Assembly (NCBI RefSeq): GCF_900302455.1
Contig: NZ_ONZG01000003.1
Location: 372,001 to 436,000, forward strand
Origin: Falsiruegeria mediterranea M17
Lineage (GTDB): Bacteria > Pseudomonadota > Alphaproteobacteria > Rhodobacterales > Rhodobacteraceae
Length of the DNA stretch: 64,000 nucleotides
Direction of reading: 5' to 3'
Positions 44,727 to 54,108 of the stretch are shown one piece after another. Both the position numbers and the translations under genes were made by a program. Each line of letters starts with the position of its first letter. Position 1 is the first letter of the stretch. The notes under the pieces were generated by a model, which made no database searches, was not told the origin of the DNA, and was given only the letters and a program-made list of their open reading frames with translations.

Positions 44727-45742
44727 TTGGGGTCCTCCAGAATGGAAACGGGGGCGGCGGGCACCGGGTGGGCAGGGCCGCGAAATGGGGTGGCTATGGC
44801 GTGCCAGATCAAGTCGATCAGAAACCGGTCGGGATCAGCTTGCGGCTTGCGCTGCACCAGCCTGCGCAGCCGCCAGAGCGTGCCAGCGGTGATCAGACCC
44901 AAGGTCGACAGGATCGTGTAGAAAACGCCGTGGTTCTTTGTGAAGTAGCGTATCCGGGAATCGAACCAATATTGCGGGGTCCGGCTCCAGGTCTTCATGC
45001 CTGTGCTCACCGAGCCGATGTGAACCACATGGCTGTCAGGCTGATAGTGCGTCGACCATCCGGCGCTGATGGCGCGGCGGCATAGATCGGTCTCTTCGAA
45101 ATAGAGAAAAAACTTTTCGTCAAACCCACCGGTGGCCTCGATCACTTCGCTTTTGATCATCAGGCTAGCCCCGGCGGTCCAGTCGACGCGGGAAATGGCC
45201 GTGGGTTGCGGCAGCGGCACGATGGAATCTTTGAGCAGGCGACTGATCACACCAGTCCGCGCTGCGGCCTCGAACTCTCCGGCGATCGAGGGAAAGCGAA
45301 AGGCGGTTGTATGGGTGACCCCATCGGGGCCCTTGATGTGGCTGCCGACCAGCCCCGCCGTAGGGGTGTCGCGCAAAAAGTCGCGCAGCAGGCGGATGGC
45401 ACCGGCTTCTGGCCAGGCATCCGAATTGAGCAGATAGTAGTAGTCCGGCACTTGGCCAGACGTCAGCCCGGCCCGCATGCCAAAGTTCATGCCCGCGCCA
45501 AACCCCCCGTTCCAGCCGCTTTGCAAGACGCGCAAGCGGTTGTCTTCGGTCCAACCCCTATCCAGCGCCGCCTGTTGCAGGATGTCGAATGAGCCGTCGC
45601 CAGAGGCGTTGTCGACCACCACGATCTCGCCGGTTATCCCTTCCATTTCGCGCATCGCGGCCTCGCAGGCCTTCAGCGTCAGATCGGGCGTGCGATAGTT
45701 CAGGATAATTGTGAGGACCGTGGGATCTGCCATGTTGTTCAC
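44723..45742 (-). CDS. GT2 family (rhamnosyltransferase-like) glycosyltransferase
   Basis: A 339-aa GT-A glycosyltransferase. VLTIILNYRTPDLTLKACEAAM opens it, VVVDNASGDGS binds the nucleotide, YLLNSDAWPE is the metal site and GASLMIKSEVIEATGGFDEKFFLYFEETDLCRRA the acceptor-side motif of rhamnosyltransferase-like enzymes. A hydrophobic stretch follows (VFYTILSTLGLITAGTLW). The start is GTG with a GTGA overlap with the PKS stop; an ATG three codons later is possible. Its place between PKS and NRPS genes suggests it glycosylates their product, which is inference. Confidence 0.87.
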   Translation of the reverse strand: MNNMADPTVLTIILNYRTPDLTLKACEAAMREMEGITGEIVVVDNASGDGSFDILQQAALDRGWTEDNRLRVLQSGWNGGFGAGMNFGMRAGLTSGQVPDYYYLLNSDAWPEAGAIRLLRDFLRDTPTAGLVGSHIKGPDGVTHTTAFRFPSIAGEFEAAARTGVISRLLKDSIVPLPQPTAISRVDWTAGASLMIKSEVIEATGGFDEKFFLYFEETDLCRRAISAGWSTHYQPDSHVVHIGSVSTGMKTWSRTPQYWFDSRIRYFTKNHGVFYTILSTLGLITAGTLWRLRRLVQRKPQADPDRFLIDLIWHAIATPFRGPAHPVPAAPVSILEDPK

Positions 45743-48700
45743 TCGGCAGCCGTTGCTTTGGGCCAGGTGACACCTGCGTCGGCCTGATCCAGATAGGTTC
45801 GCAGTCTTTCGGCCATAACCGAGACGTTCGGCACAAGGACCATGCTATCATGATCGCCCGGTACCTCGACCACCTCGATTTTTGGGGCCCATTTGCCCCA
45901 ATCGTTGTCGGCAAAGACGTACTCGCGTTCCGAGCTCACCCATTTGTTGCCGCTGACCTTCCAGTGTTTGTCGAGGGGGGGCCGGAACAGGGTCAATGGG
46001 CCGTCCCAAGGCTCGACTTCGTAGATCTTGATCGCGTCAAGAAACGCCAGCTCAACTTTCACATTGTTAAAGGCCGTTGCGACGTTTTCTTCCGGACGGG
46101 GGGCGTTGCGCTTGCGCACCTCCCATTCCCATCGTTTGCGGGCCCATTCGCTGAAATAGGCGGGGCCTTTGCGTTTGAATTCCTGTAGCTTGATCAGCGC
46201 CTTGTCGGTGCGGTTGAGGACCGGGCGCATGGGTTGCGGCGAGTCCAGAAGCGCCAGAACCGAGACCTCTTCTCCGGCCGCCTTGAGTTGCTGGGCCATC
46301 TCATAGGCTGTGATGCCGCCGCCGGAAAACCCGCTGAGCATGTAGGGGCCATGGGGCTGCACCTGCCGCAGCTCTTCGACATATGCGGTTGCGGCCTCGA
46401 CCAGATCATGATGGGGTTTCTCGTCCCCGATCAAGCCGCGCGCTTGCAGGCCATAGACGGGGCGGTCACGGCCGAGCATCAGCGCCAAGTGCCGCAAATT
46501 CAGGACGTTGCCGCCCATGCCGGCCACAAGGAAGAAGGGCCTTGCGGTTGTCTCGGCGCCCTGATGCAGTGGCACCAAATGTTTGAAGTCGGGTCCGTCA
46601 CTTTGCGATGAGGGGCCGTCCGGGGATGCAACATCGCCCACGCGGGCTGCGATCCGTTCTGCGATCCGGGCCACGCTTGGCGCTTCGAACAGGACCGAGA
46701 TGGGAAACTCGACCTGATAGGTCCGGTTGATCTGTGCAAACAGTCGCACGGCGATCAGGGAATGCCCGCCAAGGTCAAAGAAACTGTCCTGTGTACCGAC
46801 CTGACTGACGCCCAGAAGGGTTTCAAAGAACCCGGCCAGCGTCTTTTCGATCTCGCTTTCCGGCGCGACGTATTCGGTGTCCAGGTCCGGGCGTTCAAAG
46901 CTCTGGCTTTCGTCCGTCGATGTCTCTGACACTGCGTCGGCCTGCTGGATCAGCGCGGGCAGGTCCAGCGAGCTGAGGACCACCTGCGGGCGACCTGCCG
47001 CAATCGCGCGGCGCAGGGCTTGGGGACCTTCGTCGGCGCGAATACCTTGGGCAACCTGACGGTGCAGGCGCTGCTCTTCGGGTGACAGAGGTGTGTCCAT
47101 GCTGCGCGCGGTCAAGCCGAGATCAGCCGAGCTCGCATCAGCCGTCTCGGGGGCTTCAAGGCTCAGCGCCTCGGTAAGGCGCTTCATCTGAAAGCCCTCG
47201 ATCTCGGCGCAGACCGTGCCATGGGTGTCGAATAAGGTCACGTCGAATGAGGCAAAGCCGCCGATGGGCGTGGCCCCGGGCGACAGCCGGACCCAACTGC
47301 GCAAATCGGCAGGCAGCGGCGCATAAACCCGCAGGCTGCGGTATGAGACCGGCACCCAAAGCGCGTCGTTGTCATAGCCATCGATTAGCGAGATCGCCCA
47401 GCCGGTGGCCAGATCCATCAGACCGGGATGCAGCTGATACCCTTGCGCCAAGTCACTGCCATAGACATCCGGCAGCACCAGTCGCGCGACGCCTTCACCG
47501 TCGCCAAAGGCGGTGCTGCGGATCACATGCCAGCGGGGGCCAAAGTTCAGATGACGCTCTTGCGGCGATCGCAGCCGACCCTCGGCGGGGGCGGTTTCGG
47601 TTTTGGGGCAGCGGGCTGCGATGTCCGGCAGGGACACCGGGACAGGGGCCGTGGCATCCAGAAAGGCCAGCGTGGCCTGTGCGTTCAGGACATAACCGTC
47701 AGTGGCGGCGCTGTGCACGGTGAACCCGACGGCGTCTGCCTTTTGTTCCAACCGGACAACGATCTCGCGCGGTTGTCCCGGCTTCACCTCAAGTGGGCGG
47801 AAGAAGAATAGATCGCGGATCTCATATGGCACCTTGATCCCATGCGCCTTGAGCGCTTGGGCTGCCAATTCGATGTATCCGGTGCCAGGCATCAGCGCGG
47901 TGCCATCGCGGGTGCGGTGTTCGTCCAGAACCCAAGTGTCATCCAGTGACAGGGTCGAGACAAAGATCCGGTTGCCATCGGCGTCGAACCCCATCTCATC
48001 CAGCAACGGCGCGTCGATGGCCTCCCGCTCGGTCGGCTGTGTGCCGCCGGTGCGGGCCGACATGGCGTCGGCGGCCATGCCGACATCGGCCCAAACGCCC
48101 CAATTCACCGCAATCACCCGCGTCGCTGCATTGCGCCGCGACCGGGCCCAGGCGTTGAGGTATTCGTTGGCGGCCACATAGTCGACCTGACCCGCCGGGC
48201 GGGTGGCCGTACTGGACGAGGCAAAGAGCACCATCAGCTCGAGCATCCCGTCCGGAAACAGGGTGTTCAGCACCTGCAAGCCGTTGATCTTGGGGGCCAG
48301 AACCTGTTGGATTTCGGCCTCGCTCTTGGTGGCGATCAGGCCGTCGGCAATATGGCCTGCGGCATGTATCACACCATTCAAAGCACCAAATGCATCCTCG
48401 GCCTGTCGCACGGCGACACGCATCTGATCAATGTTGCAGACATCTGCCGCCAGAGCCACGACCTGCCCGGTTTCGATGGTTTGCAGGTCTTGCAGCGCAT
48501 TGATCCGGCGGGCAATTTGGTCGTTGGGACTGTGGCTGTGCAGGTAGTCGGCCCATTGATCCTGCGCGGGCAGATCCTCGCGCGACAACAGCACGATATT
48601 TGCCCCGTTGTTCCGCATCAGATCTGCGGCCAGTGTCAAACCGATGCCACCAAAGCCACCGGTAATCAAATAGGTGCCGCCGTCGGTGAACACCGGGCCT

Positions 48701-51700
48701 TCGGGCGCATCCAGCGGCAGGCGCTTGTAGCTTTGTCCAAACCGCTGATTGCCGCGCAGCGCGGCGATCGAGTTGCCCGGTTCCGCCAGCAGCTCTTCGA
48801 GAATGCGGTTGGTTAGGGTATCATCCCCCAAGGGCGAGGCTTTGCGTCCGCGCGACCAGAAACCCGCCGCCTCGACCTCGGGCAGATCGATGTCGACCGT
48901 GGCGCAAGTCACGCCGGGCATCTCATGCGGGATGACCCCGGCCGGGCCTGCGATGGTGGCTTTTTCGGGATAGGGCAGTTCCTCTCCACGCACCTGCGCG
49001 GCGCCCGAGGTGAAAACGGCAATGTGCAAAGCGTCAGGCAGTTCGACGCTGGTCATGGCTTGTGCCAAGGAGGTGAGGCTCAGGAAGCCCTGCTCCATGT
49101 TGCGGTCATAAAAGCTGTGCCCAGGGCGGAAGGTCTCGGACCGTGTCACCAGCCAGAAATGCCCGATCCGATCCGGCAGGCGGTCGGCCTCGGTCAGCTG
49201 ATGGAACAGGCTGTCAAAGCCGTGTCGCCCTTGCTCGGGCGGGACTTGGTACAGGTCGTCGCCCAGCTTGGCATAGGTGTCACCCGCGCGCACCCGCGTC
49301 ACGGAATGACCCGCCGCGGTCAGGCGGTCGATGGCTGAGGCGGCAACACCCTCGTCATCTTCGAAAATCAACCACTTCAGCGGCTGGGTTTCGTCAAGTT
49401 CACTCTCGACGTCCACATCGCATTCCGCCAGACGCGGACGCCACGCGGGACGCGAGCCCCAATCGGACAGATCATCCGAGCGTTTCAGTGCCGGAGTACT
49501 GACCCGCGCAGCCTTTGTGCCGGGTTCGATGAAATAGCGGCTGCGCTGGAACGCATAGGTGGGCAGTGGCAGGCGATGGCGCTTGGCCTCGCCCCAGATC
49601 TGTGCCCAGTCTGCCGCGACCCCGCAGGCCCAAAGACGGCCAATGACCTGCAAGAAATAGGCGTCATCGGCAATGTCCTGATCCGGGTGACGCAGCGAGC
49701 TGAGCACTTGCCCCGGCAAAACCCCATCGGCCATTTGCGTCAATGAGCTCAGCGCCTTGCCCGGACCGACCTCAAGGAACAGACGCGAGGGTTCGGCGGC
49801 CAGCGTGTCGATGCAATCGGCGAAATGCACGGTGTTGCGCAGTTGACCCACCCAATAGTCGGGGTCGGTCGCCTGCTCGGTCGTCAGCACCTGTCCAGTG
49901 CGGTTTGACAGCACTTGCATCTGTGGCGGGTTGAGTGTGATGCTTTGCAAAAATGCACGATAGTCGGCCAAAATCGGCTCTAGCATCCGCGAATGTGCCG
50001 CGATGTCGATGGCGATCCGCTGGTGATCGATGTCTTGCGCGAGCAGGGTTTCCGCCAATTTGTCCAACGCCTCTTGCGGTCCGCTGACGGCCGTCAGGCG
50101 TGGGGCGTTGACCGAGGCAATGTCCAGATCATCGCCCACCAGCGCCTCAACCTCGGCCAGCGGCAGCGAGATCGACAGCATCCCGCCCGCAGGCACCGTG
50201 TCAAACAAACGCCCGCGCAGCAGAACCAAGTCGATGCAATCCTCAAACGACATGACCCCGGCCAGGCAGGCGGCGGTGTTTTCGCCCATGGAATGACCGA
50301 CCAGTGCGGCCGGTTTGACGCCCCAGTCGATCCAAAGCTGTGCCAGAGCATATTCCACGATCATGATCAGCGGCAGCTGAACAGACGGCTGCGTCAGCTT
50401 GGCGTCGGCCTCGCCTGTGTCCTCTTCGGGCAGCCAGATGGCGCGAATGTCATAGTCGAGCTGCTTTTGCAGATGCTCCAGCCCGCGGTCCATCCAGTCG
50501 GCAAAGACCGGCTCGGTTTCATACAGGTCACGCGCCATGCCCGCATATTGTGCGCCACCGCCGGGGAACATGAACACCGTGTCGGGTGTGCCCGAGATAG
50601 CGTCATGGGTGAACACCTGACGGGGGTCATTTGCATCCAGAATCTCGGCGGCCTGCTCAGGCGTTTCAGCCACCAGAACACGGCGCTTATCAAAGGCACG
50701 TCGACCCTCTTTCAGGGTATAGGCCACATCCGCCAGATTGACATCGGGATTGGCGCGCAGATGCTCGGCCAACTGTTTGGCATTGGCATCCAGGGCAGAC
50801 CGTGAGCGGCCGGACAGGCAAAGGATGTGAAAGGGAAAGTCGCTCTCGTCCGAGGCACCCCGGTTGGGTGCTTGCTCGAGGATCGTGTGGGCATTGGTGC
50901 CCCCAACGCCAAGCGCGTTCACGGCGGCGCGGCGCGGGCCCTTGTGAGAAGTCCAGTCGTCCAGCCGATCATTGACCTTGAACGGGCTGGTCTCAAAATC
51001 GATGGCGGGGTTCGGGGCTTCATACCCCAGCGACGGGGGGATCTGTTCGTGATGCAGTCCAAGCGTGGCCTTGACCAGCCCGGCGATGCCGGCAGCCGTG
51101 TCCAGATGGCCGATGTTGGTCTTGACCGAGCCAACGCGGCAATAGCCGGTGTCGTCGGTCTGGACGCGATAAGCCTCGGTCAGGGCCGAGATTTCGATGG
51201 GATCGCCCAGATAGGTACCGGTGCCGTGGCATTCGACATAATCGATGGTCTCGGGCGTCACCTGCGCGTCCTTCAACGCGGCGCTCACAGCGGCGGCCTG
51301 ACCGTCAACGCTCGGAGCGAGGTAACCCGCCTTGGCCGCGCCATCGTTGTTCACGGCTGATCCCTTGATCACCGCCCAAATGTGGTCGCCATCGGCTTGC
51401 GCATCCTCAAGTCGCCGCAGCGCCACCGCGCCCGAGCCTGAGCCGAACACGGTGCCCTGCGCCCGGTGGTCGAAGGCGTGGCAGTGGCCGTCCGGCGACA
51501 GGATTTCGTTTTCCTTGTAGAGATATCCGCGCCCTTGCGGCAGTTCGATGGTGACACCGCCCGCAAGCGCCATATCGACCTCGCCATCGCGCAGCGCCTT
51601 GCTGGCATAGTGGATGGCCACAAGAGAGGTAGAACAGGCGGTCTGGATGTTGATCGACGGCCCTTTCAGGTCGAAGACGTGACTGACACGGGTGGACAGG

Positions 51701-52182
51701 AAATCCTTGTCGTTGCCGGTGTGGCGCAGCAGGAACATACCGGTTTCATCCACTAGACCCGGATTTGAGCAGATGTTGAAATAGAAATAGCTGCCCATGC
51801 CGCAGCCCGCATAAACGCCGATGGCCCCCGGGATGCTTTCGGGCGGGTGGCCTGCATTCTCCATCGCTTCCCACGCAACCTCAAGGAACTTGCGGTGTTG
51901 GGGGTCCAGGATCGCGGCCTCTTTCGGACTGAAGCCAAAGAACTCGGCATCAAAGTCTGCAAACCCGTCGAGCACTGCTGCAGAGGGGACATAATTGGGA
52001 TCGGCCAGCACAGCAGGGTCTTCGCCTGCGGCCAGCAAAGCCTCTTCGCTCAAGGGCTGAATGGATTCCACACCGTCGCGCAGATTGCGCCAAAACTCGG
52101 CCGTGGACGCCGCGCCCGGAACGCAGACAGACATACCAACAATGGCAATGTCGCCGGAAAATTTTTTTGTATTCGCTACCAT
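45739..52182 (-). CDS. Type I polyketide synthase, KS-AT-KR-DH-ACP-TE
   Basis: A 2147-aa single-module synthase. KS: residues 10-435 with Cys183 (TACSTSL), His319 (HGTGT) and His359 (NIGHL). AT: 535-840 with Ser631 (GHSMG). KR: about 930-1370 with a structural half and NAD(P) loop ITGGFGGIG, Ser-rich FASSS and Tyr in DYVAAN. DH: about 1405-1665 with His1422 (DEHRTRDGTALMPG) and Asp1590 (HPGLMD). ACP Ser1808 (GGHSL). TE: 1875-2147 with Ser1953 (GFSGGG) and His2111. DH after KR reverses the usual order. No methyltransferase or enoyl reductase is seen. ATG 52182 is used; a TTG at 52203 is also open. It probably extends the NRPS-bound starter and releases the product. Confidence 0.92.
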   Translation of the reverse strand: MVANTKKFSGDIAIVGMSVCVPGAASTAEFWRNLRDGVESIQPLSEEALLAAGEDPAVLADPNYVPSAAVLDGFADFDAEFFGFSPKEAAILDPQHRKFLEVAWEAMENAGHPPESIPGAIGVYAGCGMGSYFYFNICSNPGLVDETGMFLLRHTGNDKDFLSTRVSHVFDLKGPSINIQTACSTSLVAIHYASKALRDGEVDMALAGGVTIELPQGRGYLYKENEILSPDGHCHAFDHRAQGTVFGSGSGAVALRRLEDAQADGDHIWAVIKGSAVNNDGAAKAGYLAPSVDGQAAAVSAALKDAQVTPETIDYVECHGTGTYLGDPIEISALTEAYRVQTDDTGYCRVGSVKTNIGHLDTAAGIAGLVKATLGLHHEQIPPSLGYEAPNPAIDFETSPFKVNDRLDDWTSHKGPRRAAVNALGVGGTNAHTILEQAPNRGASDESDFPFHILCLSGRSRSALDANAKQLAEHLRANPDVNLADVAYTLKEGRRAFDKRRVLVAETPEQAAEILDANDPRQVFTHDAISGTPDTVFMFPGGGAQYAGMARDLYETEPVFADWMDRGLEHLQKQLDYDIRAIWLPEEDTGEADAKLTQPSVQLPLIMIVEYALAQLWIDWGVKPAALVGHSMGENTAACLAGVMSFEDCIDLVLLRGRLFDTVPAGGMLSISLPLAEVEALVGDDLDIASVNAPRLTAVSGPQEALDKLAETLLAQDIDHQRIAIDIAAHSRMLEPILADYRAFLQSITLNPPQMQVLSNRTGQVLTTEQATDPDYWVGQLRNTVHFADCIDTLAAEPSRLFLEVGPGKALSSLTQMADGVLPGQVLSSLRHPDQDIADDAYFLQVIGRLWACGVAADWAQIWGEAKRHRLPLPTYAFQRSRYFIEPGTKAARVSTPALKRSDDLSDWGSRPAWRPRLAECDVDVESELDETQPLKWLIFEDDEGVAASAIDRLTAAGHSVTRVRAGDTYAKLGDDLYQVPPEQGRHGFDSLFHQLTEADRLPDRIGHFWLVTRSETFRPGHSFYDRNMEQGFLSLTSLAQAMTSVELPDALHIAVFTSGAAQVRGEELPYPEKATIAGPAGVIPHEMPGVTCATVDIDLPEVEAAGFWSRGRKASPLGDDTLTNRILEELLAEPGNSIAALRGNQRFGQSYKRLPLDAPEGPVFTDGGTYLITGGFGGIGLTLAADLMRNNGANIVLLSREDLPAQDQWADYLHSHSPNDQIARRINALQDLQTIETGQVVALAADVCNIDQMRVAVRQAEDAFGALNGVIHAAGHIADGLIATKSEAEIQQVLAPKINGLQVLNTLFPDGMLELMVLFASSSTATRPAGQVDYVAANEYLNAWARSRRNAATRVIAVNWGVWADVGMAADAMSARTGGTQPTEREAIDAPLLDEMGFDADGNRIFVSTLSLDDTWVLDEHRTRDGTALMPGTGYIELAAQALKAHGIKVPYEIRDLFFFRPLEVKPGQPREIVVRLEQKADAVGFTVHSAATDGYVLNAQATLAFLDATAPVPVSLPDIAARCPKTETAPAEGRLRSPQERHLNFGPRWHVIRSTAFGDGEGVARLVLPDVYGSDLAQGYQLHPGLMDLATGWAISLIDGYDNDALWVPVSYRSLRVYAPLPADLRSWVRLSPGATPIGGFASFDVTLFDTHGTVCAEIEGFQMKRLTEALSLEAPETADASSADLGLTARSMDTPLSPEEQRLHRQVAQGIRADEGPQALRRAIAAGRPQVVLSSLDLPALIQQADAVSETSTDESQSFERPDLDTEYVAPESEIEKTLAGFFETLLGVSQVGTQDSFFDLGGHSLIAVRLFAQINRTYQVEFPISVLFEAPSVARIAERIAARVGDVASPDGPSSQSDGPDFKHLVPLHQGAETTARPFFLVAGMGGNVLNLRHLALMLGRDRPVYGLQARGLIGDEKPHHDLVEAATAYVEELRQVQPHGPYMLSGFSGGGITAYEMAQQLKAAGEEVSVLALLDSPQPMRPVLNRTDKALIKLQEFKRKGPAYFSEWARKRWEWEVRKRNAPRPEENVATAFNNVKVELAFLDAIKIYEVEPWDGPLTLFRPPLDKHWKVSGNKWVSSEREYVFADNDWGKWAPKIEVVEVPGDHDSMVLVPNVSVMAERLRTYLDQADAGVTWPKATAAE

Positions 52183-52371
52183 AGTCTGACCAAACGATCC
52201 CAAGTTCGTTCACATCAGCCCACTCACCCTTGGGCAAAGTACCCCAGGCACTTACAGGCCGAAAGCATTCAATTTTATCTATTCTCCCGCCAAGAGCCTA
52301 TCGCACTGATAACGTGCCACAAAGCATTTCAAGTGTATCGCACGACGCCCGATAACAGCAGAACAGTTCCC

Positions 52372-52417
52372 TTGATCAGTGAATATTGTGGCGATATTGC
52401 GAACAATATGTGATCAA
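52372..52417. promoter_or_regulatory. Nested imperfect dyad upstream of the PKS operon
   Basis: Two pairs of inverted arms are nested: TTGATCA (52372) with TGATCAA (52411), and ATATTGT (52383) with ACAATAT (52403). The DNA around it is AT-rich compared with its neighbours. It lies about 190 bases before the PKS start and just beyond the ligase stop, so it may be an operator for the PKS operon or a transcript end. No T-run follows. Confidence 0.5.
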
Positions 52418-52446
52418 TGAAGACCTTGAAGCAGGGGAAAACTCGG

Positions 52447-53910
52447 TCACAACAGACTGCGCTTTTCCGGGGGAATAACCGATCTCCCGATGACGGGTCC
52501 CTCGCCAAAAAGCAGCTTCTCCTCAGGCGCTTTGGTGGGGAACCTCAGACGTTCAGCATAACCCAGAACCGCCCCTGCACAAAGCCACGTAAAAGGCGTC
52601 AGGGTGGCATTCAAGAGCATGTCCATCATGGTTGCGGCCAGAATGATCGTAATTGGCGCCACATAGGGGGAAAACTCAGAAACCGGGGTTCGCCTGGAAT
52701 AGGAAAACAGCAGCAGGATCGGGCCAGCCAGCAAGCCCATCTGCGCAAGGTAGCCGACCCAGCCAAAGGTCCCAAAAACAATGATCCAGCTTCCATCCGG
52801 AACGGTCAGGATCTCGGCTGTTTCAGGGTGACGCACCAGATTGCGACCCCATCCGCCCCATCCAAACCACGGCTTTTCATGCGCCCGGTCCAGCATCTGC
52901 TCTTCGTTGTCAAACCGGTATCCCAACGATTGCGCACGCGCGGGGTTGATCTCTTCGGCTTGCGCCACGATCGCGTCCAACGGCACGACGCCAAAGTTGC
53001 GCAACATCGGATAGGTGATTGCGATAGAGGCCAGCACAAGAGCCAGCATGATCTTGGTCCGCGCACCCACGAACAGCATCACTGGCGTCAGCACCAGACC
53101 ATAGCTGAGCGACGCCAGACTTTTGCATGCATTCAGCACCAGCAGCATATAGAGCGTCGCCCCACCCCAATAGAGACGTGCCTTGTCCCTTGAGACACGA
53201 GCCAATGCGGCGACTGATAGCAATGCCGTGACAAAGAAAAAGGCCAGCCACAATCCGTGCGGCAGGAAGACGATCGGGCGGAAGCCGCCCTCGCGGATCA
53301 TTTGGCGGAAATCATGCTGGAAGAACCCATAGACGTAAATGTTGATGAGCGGGCTGATGATTGTTTCGATCAGTGCAGGTACAGAATACACCAAACCCGC
53401 CACGGCAAGGGCCAGAATGATCTCGCGCAGGCCGTTTTCGGACGACAAATAGGTCATCGCCAGAAAGAAGGGCAAAAGCACAATTACTTGGTTGATTGTC
53501 ACCGACAGCAGGTCACGCAGACCCATTCCGGGTAGATAGCCCGTGATGAATCGGATCGGCTGGCTGCTGGCCAGAACCTCGAATATCATTGGTTCGCGGT
53601 TGGTCAGCACGGTTGGGATCACCACCAGCATGAACACGGCGAGCAAAACCTGCATGGACCAGGATTTGGGCCAGAAAGACACGCGCTTTCGAGCGATGAA
53701 AATACAGCCCACTGTGGCACTTACCGCAGCAATGGAATCCTTGTTCATCGACGGGATCAGCGGCAGGTCGAATTCGGCGACCGGGGGCAGGATCAGGTAA
53801 CCGCCCAGAATGCTCCAGATGATGGCGCGCTCGACGGGCATACGCCGAAACAGGGCCACGCAGACAAGCGGCCATGTCATCAGCATCAGATATGCAAACG
53901 CATTGGGCAT
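52447..53910 (-). CDS. O-antigen ligase / Wzy polymerase-like membrane protein
   Basis: A 487-aa polytopic membrane protein with about 10-12 hydrophobic segments and one longer periplasmic loop near the middle to C-terminal third (HEKPWFGWGGWGRNLVRHP), where ligases and polymerases keep conserved Gly/His/Arg residues. The sequence fits the Wzy_C/WaaL superfamily only loosely, so ligase versus polymerase cannot be decided. It would polymerise repeat units or attach the finished glycan in the periplasm. It is 244-265 bases upstream of the PKS on the same strand and divergent from the WecG-type gene. Confidence 0.8.
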   Translation of the reverse strand: MPNAFAYLMLMTWPLVCVALFRRMPVERAIIWSILGGYLILPPVAEFDLPLIPSMNKDSIAAVSATVGCIFIARKRVSFWPKSWSMQVLLAVFMLVVIPTVLTNREPMIFEVLASSQPIRFITGYLPGMGLRDLLSVTINQVIVLLPFFLAMTYLSSENGLREIILALAVAGLVYSVPALIETIISPLINIYVYGFFQHDFRQMIREGGFRPIVFLPHGLWLAFFFVTALLSVAALARVSRDKARLYWGGATLYMLLVLNACKSLASLSYGLVLTPVMLFVGARTKIMLALVLASIAITYPMLRNFGVVPLDAIVAQAEEINPARAQSLGYRFDNEEQMLDRAHEKPWFGWGGWGRNLVRHPETAEILTVPDGSWIIVFGTFGWVGYLAQMGLLAGPILLLFSYSRRTPVSEFSPYVAPITIILAATMMDMLLNATLTPFTWLCAGAVLGYAERLRFPTKAPEEKLLFGEGPVIGRSVIPPEKRSLL

Positions 53911-54108
53911 TCAGGATGTTTACCGTTTCCAATCGTTGGTCCGCGCAGCATAGCAGCTTGGGCAGGTACTGTCGTGACATAGCGCGGGATTGGGGCAAGG
54001 TCATGGCGACAATGGCACGGTTTTTCAGTGAAACCGGGTCGCGGGCAGGCAGAACTGGCGCATCGGGCGCAGGCTCGTTAATCAGTTGGCAAACGACAGG
54101 AGCATCAG

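Noticed and set aside
52141-52182. Frameshift at the A-run near the PKS start
   Set aside because: The frame continues intact through the A-run (Lys-Lys-Phe) into the KS domain, so no slip is needed.
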